Below are positions 41,760-52,828 of a stretch of 64,000 nucleotides of DNA, in pieces. Numbering within the stretch: position 1 is the stretch's first letter; every line of letters begins with the position of its first letter. Below the pieces are notes generated by a model, which had not been told where the DNA came from, ran no database searches, and was given only the letters and a program-made list of their open reading frames with translations. Both the position numbers and the translations under genes were made by a program. Source of the stretch: Planoprotostelium fungivorum (lineage: Eukaryota > Evosea > Variosea > Cavosteliida > Cavosteliaceae); contig MDYQ01000014.1 of NCBI GenBank assembly GCA_003024175.1, positions 1-64,000 of the forward strand, given 5' to 3'.

Positions 41760-44700
41760 TTATCTGTGGTGAGCAGTCATCTCCACGTTGTTGGGATTGA
41801 CTTTCGATCGGCTGAGCTTCTTGTGACGGACTACCAAGGCGATAATCACGGCCGCGATGACCGCAACTCCAGCGATGACTCCGATGGCGATTCCAGCCTT
41901 GGCTCCCGCACTCAATCCAGAGTTGGATGACGAGTTCTGACCTGCATCTGGGGATGTAGAGACAGTGCTGGCGGTGCTGGATGTAGTAGCGGTGGAAGCT
42001 CCTCCGTTCTGAACGGCAAACTCGGTCAAGTGTGTGGTGGTACAGGTGGCCGAGCTGCCGGTGTGGGAGTAGGTCACGGTGGAGTCGGACTCCCAGGATT
42101 GAGTGTGGTTGGAACGATAAGCACAGAAGAACTGTCCGGCGACGGCACTATCGGTGGCAGACAGTGGGAACTTGATGGCTACGGTGGCTCCTGCGGCCAA
42201 GCTGGCTCCGGTGATGGTGACGACGGAAGAGTTTCCGTTCCTGATGGATGAACCAGACGGAGAGGGAGAAGAAGTGTCGAACGGCAGAGACATGAGGACC
42301 AACTGAGAGCAACCGGTCAGAGCTGCAGTGGAGAACTGGATCTGCTGGCCACCGAGGGAGTAGCTGGCGGGCAGAGTCTTGCTGGAAACGTAATCGACGG
42401 TCAGAGAGACGTTGGATTGAGCTCCGATGTAGCTGGGCAGAGGAGATCCAGTATCACAGAAGCGGTTCTGGAAGAGGGCGGAGGTGGCAGCGTTGACGAC
42501 GTCGTAGACGGAGCTGGAGCTTCCACCTGCAGTCTGTACGTTGCTGAGGGTGAGCTCTATGACCTGCATGACGGAGGCAAGGGTATCCGCGGTGACGACA
42601 TCGGTCTTGGGCAGGGCCAAGTTGTTGAGGATGTTCTGAACGGCGTTGCTGAGAGAGGCAGACACGGTGACATCGGCTCTCTTGGCGGAGCTGCGAACGG
42701 ATGTGGAGGCAGAGAGGGACGCAACGTCTCCCATGTTACTCAGAGTGGAAGAGGCGATGGAGTAAGAGATCGGGTTGGATGGGCTCAGGTTGCGAGTGAA
42801 GGCGTCGATACTGCCGGCGAGGTTGTTCAACAGCTGAGTCGTCTCGCTACTGTTGCTGGACGATCCAGACTGGAAGCGGATCAGTCATGTTTCTATTTGA
42901 AAGATAAAGTAGCTCACCTTGATGATGCTGAGGACGGCAGACTGGCTTCCGGTGGCGGTTGCGGCGTCCGTGCTGACTAAACCGGCGGAGACAAAGCTGA
43001 CGGCCTGGGTGGTGGTCAAGCCGAGGTCGGGCTGAACCGTGAAAGTCTGGTTGACGGTAGTGGAAGTTCCGTAGATATCTGTGGCCGTGACGAAGAAGGT
43101 GAACTCGTTGCCACCGGTGCTGGAGAAGATTCTACCGGCGGTGCTGCCAGAGACGAGAACCCAAGGGTTGACCTTCTGAGCTGATAGAAAATCAGAACCA
43201 GCGAGAGTATAGTACGATCGAATATTCTACCTGAATCGTCGGTGGTGAGGTAAGAGAAAGTGAACTCAAGACTGCAGAGAGTGGGTGAGATCCATCCCGT
43301 GCTGTTCAAGTTGAAGAGCGTCGAGCCCTGCAGACCGTCGCTGAGCAGAGGGTAAAAGTTGAACAAGGTGGCTGCGTTCGTGGGGGGAACGGGAGGACAG
43401 ACCGTGGACATCTTGAAGCTCGTGATACCGTAGGCGTTCGATGTACTGGCCGAAACAGACAGAGTGTAATTGGCACAGACTTGCAACGAGTTGGCTGGAA
43501 TGAAGAGAACATCCTGTGTGGTGGGGAAGGCGACCAATGGAGCGGGAGTGATGGTCCACTGTGTGGAGTAGGACTGTCCGCCGACCGTGGTGATGTTGTT
43601 GTCGATGCGAATGAACTTGTTGGCGGGCTGGAAACCGACTGGGAGTGTGACATCGATGGAAGGGGGGATATTGGAGGTCACGGTGACGGTCACGTTAGTG
43701 ACGATGGAGGGGTAAGAGGCCAAGTTGAGTTGGAAGGTGTAGATACTGACGTTGAGAAAGGGGACAGGTAGGGCCCAAACTAAGCCCGGGAAGGACAGAA
43801 CGGAAGTCGTAGCGTCTGTGGCCGACAGGAGGCTCCAGGATCCAACCAGGGCTGATTTAGAATCGTAATTAACCGATTGGGAGGCATCCAGGGTCAAAGG
43901 TTGTCCATAGCCCACAGTAAATTGAGTGCCGGGGGTGATGATCATGGTGGGAGGCTGAGACACGACGGTGACGGTCATGGGAGCGGCTGAGATCGTCTGG
44001 CCCGCCCACGATACGCTGGCCCTGACAGTCCAAGTTCCTACGGTCATGGTGTAAGGAGCGACGGTGAAGGTGGCCTGGTTGCCGGTGGCGATCGGGAAGA
44101 TGGAGGACAGAGTCCAGCTGTATGTCAGGGCTGTGGGGAGACATGCAGATCCAGCCAGGGAGAGAGAAAACACCGAAGCACCTGAGGCAGTGACGGACAG
44201 AGATCCCAAATTTCCTTCAGCAGGATCAGCGAGAAGACTTACGAAACAATGGACTCACCGCCGGAAGTCACCTGCAGAGAGGGCAGGGGGATGGAAAAGT
44301 TGTACGTCTGCGTCGCAGAGTATCCCATAAAGTTCGTGACCGATGCCGTGACTTGGTAGAAGCCAGATGGTAGACCAGCGGGAACGCTGAAAGTGTTGCC
44401 CGTGAAGGATGAGCCGATGACGGCACCAGACCAGATGACATTGGAAGGTCCGTTCTGGACGTTAGCCGTTAATACGGATGCAGTGCAGAGTCCGGGGGCC
44501 TGGTCGGGGCTGAGTGTCAGGCTGGGGTTGATGGGGTATATGGTCTGTACGATGGCTTGACCCAACACGGCCAATTGGTTCGCTGTGAGGCTCGCTGCGG
44601 GGAGGATGATAGAGCCAAGGAGGGAACCCGAGCTGGCGGGAAGCGTTGCGAACAGGTTGGTGCTCGAATTCCAAGAGCAGATGGATCCAGTGGGAAGACC

Positions 44701-47337
44701 GTTGACGTACTGAGAGCAGTTGACGGGGGATGGAGAGAACTGATCGATGGCCTGGTTGAATACGATGGTGAGGGAGCTGTAGCCGTTGTAATAGGTCGAG
44801 GTGATGGCACCTCTCGCAGTCACATTGACGTTGTAGACGAGAGTACCCCAGGGCAGTTTGGGGAAAGTTCCCACGATCTGGTATCTACCGGCGGTGGGGA
44901 AGCTGATGGACAGGACGTTACCGGCGGTGGGATTCACCGAGACGGAAGTGTTTGTTGTCTGGGACAGAACGTACATGGAGAATCCCAATTGAGAGATCGA
45001 TCTGACGGTCACCGGAATCGAGTTACTGTCCACGAAAATGATCTGAGCGAAGGTGGTGGCGTTGGCGTATGTCGAGAGGGTGGGGCTGAAATACGAGAGG
45101 GCCAAGTTGGGTGGGTTGGCGACTACGGTGGAAGTCGAAGCGACGACGACGGAATTGTAGTACAAGTTGAGGGTGTACGTGCCGTTGATAGTGGGTCCGA
45201 ATCCCTCTCCGGTGATGTTGGCCAGTCCCTTGTTACCAGGCAGACTGAGAGACAAGAGGCTGGGAGTCAAAGTACCGAAGAAAACATCGGACAGTGTGTA
45301 AGCGTAGCTGAACTGAGTGAGACCGAGGATGCGTTCGGTCTTATCGGTGAAGGAGACTGAACCGACTGGGGTCGCAGTGGGCACGCAGATGAAGGTGACG
45401 ACGTGGGTGGTGTTGGAATACTTGAGGAAGAGGTTGTAAGAGGGGAAGGGAGTGTTGCCAGAGGCCGGAACTAACACCGTCACGAAAGAGTTTCCACTGA
45501 AGTTTCCGTTGAAGTTCTTCTGAGAGCCGTTAGAACTACCGGCGTAGTTGAGTGACCAAGTAGCGTTACTCAGAGATAGGGGGAAGTTGAACCTTTAGAA
45601 ATTAGATGGATTGCATTTCTTAAAGCAGAGGCTCACTGTACGGAGGTGGGGGCACCGCTCACGCTGGTGGCGTTGACCGAGATGTACTGCTGCAGGTATG
45701 TGATGGAAGTGGCGGGAGGAGCTGAAGTGCTGGAAATGGAAGAACTGCTCGTGAGGTTGACAGAGCGAGTGGTCGTAGAGCTGATGTTGACGGGAGCGCT
45801 GGTAGAGCTGACATTCACGGGAGCACTGGTAGAGCTGACATTCACGGGAGCACTGGTAGAGCTAATGTTGACAGGAGCACTGGTAGAGCTAATGTTGACG
45901 GGAGCGCTGGTAGAGCTAATGTTGACAGGAGCGCTGGTAGAGCTGACATTGACGGGAGCACTGGTAGAGCTGATGTTGACGGGAGCGCTGGTAGAGCTGA
46001 TGTTGACGGGAGCGCTGGTAGAGCTGACATTGATGGGAGCGCTGGTAGAGCTGACATTGATGGGAGCGCTGGTAGAGCTGATGTTGACGGGAGCGCTGGT
46101 GGAGCTGACGTTGACGGGGGCGCTGGTAGAGCTGACGTTGACGGGAGCGCTGGTCGAACTGATGGGAGCACTGGTAGAGCTGGTGTTGACAGGAGCACTG
46201 GTGGTATTGATGGGAGCACTAGTGGAGCTACTGGTGATGGTTCTAGTGGTGTTAGCAGCACTGGTGATCGGAGCAATAGTAGTGTTAGCAGCCGCGCTGG
46301 TGGTGGCAGGTGTGCTAGTAGTGTTGACAGCCACGCCAGTGGTGACAGGTGCACTGGTAGTGTTGGCAGCCGTGCTGATAGTGACAGGGGCGCTGGTGGT
46401 GTTGGCAGCTGCGCTAGTGGTGACAGGGGCGCTGGTAGAGTTGGCAGCCACGGTGTTGGTGACTGGGGCGACAGTGGTGTTGGCAGCTGCGCTGGTGGTA
46501 GGTGTGCTAGTAGTGTTGACAGCCGCGCCAGTGGTGACAGGTGCACTGGTAGAGTTGGCAGCCGTGCTGACAGTGACAGGTGCGCTGGTGGTGTTGGCAG
46601 CTGCGCTGGTGGTGACAGGTGCGCTGGTAGAGTTGGCAGCCACGGTGTTGGTGACTGGGGCGACAGTGGTGTTGGCAGCTGCGCTAGTGGTGACAGGTGC
46701 GCTAGTGGTGTTGGCAGCCGCGCTGGTGATCACAGCTGCGCTGGTGGTGTTGGCTGCGATGGTGGCCACAGCACTGGTGGAAGCAGCGGTGCTGGTGGTG
46801 TTGGTGGCGTCGGTTGGGGCGGCGCTCGTAATAGTAGCTCCTGAACTCGTGATATTAGCGGCTGTCGCAACCGTAATACCGGTTGTAGACTGAGAACTTG
46901 TGGTACTAGATGTACTGTGGGTACCGTTAGAACTGGTAACAGCTTGAGCAATGGTCGAGCTGGTTGTGGCGGTGGCTGTTGTATCAGTCACAGCAGCAGC
47001 GGTTGTGTTGGTTGTAGCAGCAGCGGTTGTACCGGTCACAGCAGCAGCAGTTGTGTTCGAGGTGGGAGCAGCCGAACTGGTTGTAGCAGTCGTACTGTTC
47101 GCCGCTGGAGCGGTTGTGCTAATCGTCACAGGAACGGTTGTGTTCGACAGAGCAGCAGTCGAATTCGCTGCGGCAGCAGTGGCTGTTGAAGAGGTAACAG
47201 TGCTAGCGGTACTATTTGCTGAATCCATCAGATCGGCATCATCCCTCCCGTATGGACTCACTCTGACCCATCACAGATGTGAACTGCATGGCGAACACCA
47301 ACATCGCCAGAAAGGCGAGTGACTTGTAGGAGGCCAT
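41760..47337 (-). CDS. Mucin-like/REJ-like/GPS-containing single-pass membrane protein
   Basis: A large cell-surface protein of about 1,750 residues. The start at 47337 gives a signal peptide (MASYKSLAFLAMLVFAMQFTS). A mucin-like region (about 45780-47220) follows, packed with N-T-T/N-S-T glycosylation sequons and Ser/Thr/Ala repeats. A long beta-rich extracellular part (43000-45600) resembles REJ/PKD modules: LSPDQAPGLCTASVLTANV, GFYQVTASVTNFMGYSATQ, ALTYSWTLSSIFPIATGNQ, GTWTVRASVSWAGQTISA. Next is a GAIN-like region with a GPS motif near 42000-42120: FFCAYRSNHTQSWESDS then SSATCTTTHLTEFAVQN, with the HL|T autocleavage site. One transmembrane helix (AGIAIGVIAGVAVIAAVIIA) and a short basic tail ending VEMTAHHR complete it. 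Polycystin-1 and adhesion GPCRs have REJ or GAIN-GPS followed by 7-11 helices; here there is one. Likely role: adhesion or recognition. Confidence 0.82.
45780..46235 (-). repeat. 27-bp coding minisatellite (SSTSAPVNI units)
   Basis: About 15 tandem copies of a 27-bp unit encode S-S-T-S-A-P-[VI]-N-[VI] in the mucin-like gene. Copies differ by single bases. Confidence 0.85.
46250..46760 (-). repeat. Higher-order mucin repeat (ANTTSAPVTTSA units)
   Basis: Shorter A-N-T-T-S-A-P-V-T-T units are arranged in a duplicated block of about 190-195 bp. The order TVAPVTNTVAANSTSAPVTT then STAAN then AVNTTSTP appears twice. Confidence 0.7.
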
Positions 47338-48117
47338 CCTCTATCGTCAGGTCAACCAACCTCTGATAAAGTTTTATGATTCTCACCTGATTCTCTCCTG
47401 CCCGCTTGAAAAATAGTGGACCTCAGTCGTGAATCTGTGATCCAAAATAGCAACGAAATCTGCCCCTTAGCGATGGGGTTCACAGAAAGACCCCCAAGTT
47501 CGCGCGAAATAAACGACTCGTGTGCCCGAACCCTTCGGGTAGGGCCGGCTGGTTCAAAACTACCCTTGAATATGAGATGGGAGGATGAGAGCACAGATAT
47601 TTGGCCGATTCCTATCGTTTGGTCGTGGTTGCGGCCTGCATAGGGCATCGAAATGTGTTCCTAGTTACGATCCCGGCCGCTAATCTGGATTTTGAGAAAC
47701 AATCGCGACGTCTCGGACGCTCCCAAGTTCGCAAACTCTCTTAAGGTGGGGATCAACACTGGAGCCTACGTTCGGCAGACGCAGCAGAGCTTCCAGCCTC
47801 GACTAATCGGTCTGTCTTGCAGATAGTTTCATGTATAAATGGCCCCGCCGATGAGTTTTGATCTCCCACCCCGAATTTGCTCACTCCTCGTCTCTATGCC
47901 TTACAGAAACACAAATCGGTCATAGTAGATAAAGGTGTCGGCTGATCATCGTGAGCTGTTCAGCTTAAACCAGAGGCTATGGACCCAGGGAATAACAGAG
48001 ACATAGAGAGGTGATGCACTTGTTGGTTCTGATCAAGTTGCGCTTTGACAAGAAATAAAACTGCGTAGATGGACGATCTTTTCTTCTTTTTTGTGTAACT
48101 TCAACACATCACGTGAC
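47338..48117. other. Divergent intergenic region, largest clear gap
   Basis: 780 bp between the mucin/REJ/GPS gene and HSCB. Plus-strand frame 47416-47643 has no domain. GC content and GGCC/CCGG-containing text around 47520-47820 differ from the A/T-richer promoters elsewhere. I looked for tRNA and 5S signals (a GGTTCAAAAC near 47550) and found no foldable tRNA. Confidence 0.4.
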
Positions 48118-48914
48118 ATGAGACGATTCATCACACCTTCACTGTATCGCACGCAAACGATACCCCGGCAACCACTCTTCAGATCATACTCAACTTCTCA
48201 CAGCAAATGCTGGAAATGTGGGCATTCTTTTTCTTCTCCAATCACTTTGGAATGCAATTCGTGCAACGTCGTTCAACCTCTTGCGGATAAAGTCAACTTT
48301 TTCCAACTGTTTCAGAGGTGATGAGATGTCGGTTGATAATGTACCTGATGGGTATGCAGTCCGCAGACGTTCAATTTTGACGTGAAGAAGGCATCTGATA
48401 CATTCAAAGACTTGCAGAGGAAGTATCATCCAGATCGATTCTCAAATCGCTCGAAAGAAGAACAGATCATCTCTAAAATGAGTTCGTCAACTATCAATAA
48501 CGCCTATAACATATTGAAAGACCCTCAACAGAGGGCACGATACATGGTGACATCAATCATCAATCGAGCCATCTTTGACTGACATTGGTTTAGCTCGTGC
48601 TGAATGGCTCAGATTTTGACGAAGAGGCCACCATAGAAGATAACAACCTTCTGCTCGAGATCATGGAGAAGAGAGAGGCCATCGAGAGTGAAGCGGAAGA
48701 GGTGGGCGACATCATGCAATCTCCTCCTGAAACATCAGAGGTAGTGGAACAGATTGCGAGAGAGAACACGAGAGAGATAGAAGACTGTTTAGAGCGCATA
48801 TCGAAAGGCTTCGAGTCCCATGACATCCAAAGAGTGAAAGAGCAAGTGGTCAAGCTGCAGTACTTGGCCAGAATCGACGAGGCGGCGCGGAAACGATTGA
48901 GAGAGAACGAATAG
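48118..48914 (+). CDS. HSCB: Mitochondrial J-domain co-chaperone HSCB (Jac1/Hsc20)
   Basis: Delivers the ISCU scaffold to mortalin-type Hsp70 for iron-sulfur cluster transfer. ATG 48118 begins a basic presequence (MRRFITPSLYRTQTIPRQPL). A C4 zinc module follows, CWKCGHSF...LECNSC, as in animal HSCB. The J domain has FFQLFQRPQTFNFDVKKA, LQRKYHPDRFSNRSKEE with the essential HPD, and STINNAYNILKDPQQRARYM. The C-terminal HscB domain (ATIEDNNLLLEIMEKREAIE; the final ~100 residues) is a charged three-helix bundle. Two short introns. Total about 235 residues, normal for the family. Its stop codon is 25 bp from that of the convergent gene. Confidence 0.92.
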
Positions 48915-48939
48915 ATGCGAGTTCGACAAAATTTTACAT

Positions 48940-51379
48940 TCAAATGAGGTCCTCCGCCTGACCTGCGTAGAAGTTCTTCGACTTGCTCTTCATCTGTAGT
49001 TCCAAGTTGGCACCGAGAGAGTGTCGGTGGCTCTTGTCTCTCAAGTTCTTCTGGCTGTCCTCTCTTCAGATACTCTCTTCATCATCGTGACGATGATCAT
49101 CATCACAGTCGTGCGATGGATGATTCATATCTTTGCTGCGATGGAATGGAATGTATGAAAGGTGTGATAAGATAGACTCACATGACTTCCACATGGGACG
49201 ATGGATTTTCACTCTTTCGATCGGCAGAGAATCCGGCAGATTCCAATTGTTTTTGTAATACGCTCAGCGTGCCCGAAGATTGTGAATTCTTCGAAATAAT
49301 CGATCTACAACGAGTCGGCTCTAAAATTCATTCGAAAGGGGTGCATGATGATCGTGATCGACATGATGATGATCGATCACCTGTTGAGCTCATCGATCGT
49401 CCTTGCTTGCATCTCCAATTTGTTTTTCAGACGCAAGATCTCATCCATCATATCTTCCCTCTCTTCTAGAACCTCTTGATGCTCTTGGTACAGTCTCGAA
49501 TTCTCTCTCTGCGATTCCTCTACGTCATTTGACAGTGATCTCTGCTCGTCTTCCATTGCATCACAGTCTCCCTATTTTTTAATTATTCTTCTCGAAAGAG
49601 ACAAAGAAATAATCTTTAGTTTGTTTAACGATTCCAAAGAAGAGATTTCACATTTGAATAAAATGAAAAGAGACGAAAGAAAGAAGTGTGATAGTAGAAA
49701 AGTATGTATATGCTCATGAGAGTAGATACCTGTAATGTCTGTATGGTGTCCGCCAGTGCCTTCACAATCATGTCTAACCTCTCATTCTCCTGCATCAACT
49801 CTGTGTTCTTCTTCTCTGACCCTTCCAATCTCTTCCTCAGATGATCACACTCTGAATCGCGCCCCACGTTCTGTGATTCCAGGGCCAAAATCATGTTCGT
49901 AGCCTCTGACATGTTCACTTCGTTGAATTCCATCTGCACCCAGCGGTACCTGCCCATTTCAGCCGATTTTACGAACGAGAGCGTCACTTTGAATTGGGAA
50001 TGGCGACGTCACGCTTCATCTGGCGGTTGATGAGCTGCTTGACGATCATGCGGGTGTCGAATATCTCTGATTTGGGTCCTAAACCTGGACGGCGTGAGAA
50101 GGTGAAACGATCACATCGATGATGAGATCGTGATGAGATCATGATCGTGATGCGATGTGATCATGATTCTTTCGTGATGACATCGTGATCGTGATGCAAT
50201 GATGATCCGATGATCGAATGAAGTCATCTGTCTCACCGTATTCCACGAACGCTGCGACGAGGTCAACACACGCACCATCCGAATCCACTCACGAATTTCA
50301 CTCTCGAAGATGACATTCTTCATCCTCTCCTTGTCGTGTTGTATTCTCTTGATGACCTCAGACATCGAAGACTGATAGTCCGTCGCCAGGACAAACCTTT
50401 CTGGGTCGGAGATGTTGAATTTCTCGCAGATGCTCGCGATCAACTCGACGATGTGAGATCGATGAGACATGATGTCTTCTCACTTGACTCGGAGTCGAAC
50501 TGATATCGATGAGGAAAGATTGTCCAGAGAGTCCTTTGAATTCAACCAGGGGAGGAAATTTGACACGAACTGCACACTCTCGCATGATGGTCGCTGTGAC
50601 GTGATGATGAGTCGATGATGAGAGAAGACGAAGAGAGATCTCACTCTTTGGTCTCTCGATCTCTTGGACCGTGACTCTCAACTCCCAATTGGGGAAGATG
50701 ATGCCGAAACCGTACGAAGACAGAGTGGAGCCGTTGTCCAATGCAAATCCTCGGAGTGTCGATAGATTCAAACGACTCGAGTCTACGATGTTCATCTTCT
50801 CGCTCACAATGTCCATCAACTGATATCACATCAGAACATCATCGGTCGACAGCCTCACGTGTCCTACGGTCTGATCCGGAGTAACTCGATACGTCTTTTT
50901 GAATCCTAAGATGACGGAGCTGCGAGTGGCGATCACTGTATCGACCGCGAAATGAAGAGAGAGGAGACCTGCTTCGAATCAATCACAAGGGAGAGGTTGA
51001 ATCTTTCCACCAGAGGCAGCAGGTTTCAGAGTGTCTTTGAATTGATAGAAGATGGGGAAGACTTGCGGGTCTCCTTCCCATACATCGCGATCGGAGAGAC
51101 CCTGCAAGCGACATCAGACGTTGGTAACATGTCGTAGCCGCTCACGTTTTCAGCGAAAGCGATCCACATGCTTGGGGCGGGAAGTATGAGCGATTTTGAG
51201 CTGATCATTCCCTGCAGACATTACTTTCCACTCTGACATCCGACAGATTCCTCCTCACCTCGTTCACCTCCCCATCTTCCTTTGTATTCTAGAATGAGTT
51301 AGCTGATGTTCATTAGGTAGTAATCGCTCACATTATAACTAAACTTTCGTCTCGCGTGTCTATCTCTCTTAGAGCTCAT
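48940..51379 (-). CDS. Unrecognised protein: ubiquitin-like modules plus C-terminal coiled coil
   Basis: Exons chain from MSSKRDRHARRKFSYN (51379) to AGQAEDLI* (48940). The N-terminal half holds beta-grasp-like stretches: FKKTYRVTPDQTVGHLMDIV with GFALDNGSTLSSYGFGI, then VEFKGLSGQSFLIDISSTPS with QIVELIASICEKFNISDPE and RFVLATDY. The second resembles the N-terminal ubiquitin-like fold of ELMO proteins or talin F1. A middle segment (SEIFDTRMIVKQLINRQMKR) is followed by a coiled coil (CDHLRKRLEGSEKKNTELMQ; EESQRENSRLYQEHQEVLEE; EDMMDEILRLKNKLEMQAR). A Ser/Lys-rich tail ends it. This suggests a Ras/Rho-binding or cytoskeletal scaffold. Family not established. Several middle introns (49640-50280) are long and repeat-rich and their edges are uncertain. 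Confidence 0.6.
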
Positions 51380-51668
51380 TCGGTCGAGATGATGTTGGGT
51401 TGGTTGAATGAAATGTCTTCCTCTAAATGACAGGAGGCTGACATTCAACAACAGTCACGTGATGACTTCACCGAAAGAGGACCTATTGTCTATATCAGAG
51501 AACCTACTGCCTCCTCGTATTAATGTCTTCCTGTGTGGCTTCTGATCCTTGATCGTTTATTATTGTGCGATAATAATAGATTTATAGATGATTTATTCTT
51601 CGTTGTTTGTTGTCCCTGAAGATTTGAACGAAAACAGATCTCATCGGCGGAACCAACAACGATATACG

Positions 51669-52452
51669 ATGTTTGTCTCTTTCTTCCATGAATACACTAG
51701 CATACAGATGATCCTCCTGACCTCAGTTGTCTTTCTAACAACTGCACTTCCACTCTCTATGATACAAGCTAGCGTCCATGATATCTCTGGACTCGAGGTA
51801 GGAATCGTCTCGTTTCTCGAACACGAGTCGACAGGATTTAGAAGATGCACGACTCACCTCTATTCAGCTCCTCGATGCACGTTGGGATTGGTCAGAAGAG
51901 GATGCGATGCAATTGTTCAAAGCCAGCGGAGAAAGAGGTCGCGATCTTTACGCTCAGGCCCTCAAGTTTTACGGAGTGATGTTTCTGTTCTCATACTTTC
52001 TCTGGGGATCGTTCACTCTCTTCTACTTCTTACAGAAATCAGAGTGGAGAAAGGTGAGTCAACGACGAACGATCGTCGAAATGATGGAGATTGCAGGTCA
52101 GTCTCTATGCCCCTCTCCTGATGGTCACCTCCGATCTGTTGGAAGACTACTGCATCCTCGCTCTCCTTACTCATTACGAGTCCAACATTCTCACAGCCAC
52201 CCAAACCCATTGGATCGCCAAAGTGGGCTCCACCGCTACACTTGTCAAATGGTTCAGCATCTATTTCAACATCGCCATATTGACCCTCGCCGCCCTTCGT
52301 TTCGGTTGGGCTTACCTCACAAAGAAGGTAAAGACATGATGCAGCCGTTAATGTAAGGCTGATGATATGATGAATAGGGATCGGCTGGACCCTCAGGAAA
52401 AGTGAAGACGGAGTTACAGAAGAAGGCGAAGCAGACGAAAAAGCAACAATAG
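51669..52452 (+). CDS. Unrecognised multi-pass membrane protein
   Basis: ATG 51669 opens MFVSFFHEYTSIQMILLTSVVF with a hydrophobic first segment. Helices follow in FYGVMFLFSYFLWGSFTLFYF, VSLYAPLLMVTSDLLEDYCILAL and FNIAILTLAALRFGWAYLT. The end is a Lys-rich tail (GKVKTELQKKAKQTKKQQ) that could be cytosolic. The amphipathic block LLDARWDWSEEDAMQLFKAS lies between the first two helices. Four exons and three short introns join in frame. About 205 residues. An AATAAA at 52458 follows the stop by 6 bp. Family not recognised. Confidence 0.7.
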
Positions 52453-52828
52453 AGATGAATAAAGATCTTCCCAGGCGGACTGCCTCTCATCCTGATGGTG
52501 CAGAGACACCATCACCAGTTGAAACAATCCTACAATGTGGATTCCTTCAGATCACTTTGGTGGCAAACTTATGAGTCTTCATCTGATCTAACGTCCGGAT
52601 TGTCTGGCACCAGATGAGTGCGTTGTATGAGTGGTCTGTTTGCTTTGTGCTTTGAGATGTCGAATCGAACCTGAGAAGTGAGCTCATCGGTAATAGAAGC
52701 TTATGACCCATTCATCACGAGGATGAAGCTGTGGTCAGTCTCAACAATTGGAATAAAATAACCACGAAATTTTACATTTTTATGAAATTGAAACACATCA
52801 CATCACCGAACACACGCATAGAGATACG
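52453..52828. other. Intergenic region with AATAAA and upstream motif
   Basis: Holds an AATAAA at 52458-52463, a second A/T-rich signal near 52752 (GAATAAAATAACC) and the 16-bp shared motif at 52797-52812. No coding content. Confidence 0.4.
52797..52812 (+). promoter_or_regulatory. 16-bp upstream motif shared with a distant gene, copy 2
   Basis: ATCACATCACCGAACA 17 bp before the ATG at 52829, identical to 12285-12300. Confidence 0.3.

Noticed and set aside
45646-46893. 415-codon plus-strand frame of LVELTLTGA repeats
   Set aside because: Antisense of the 27-bp mucin repeat, whose period is a multiple of three and so keeps all frames open.
47416-47643. Possible RNA gene or ORF in the 780-bp gap, with GGTTCAAAAC resembling a B box
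   Set aside because: No acceptor stem or anticodon arm can be folded around it, and the frame has no domain.
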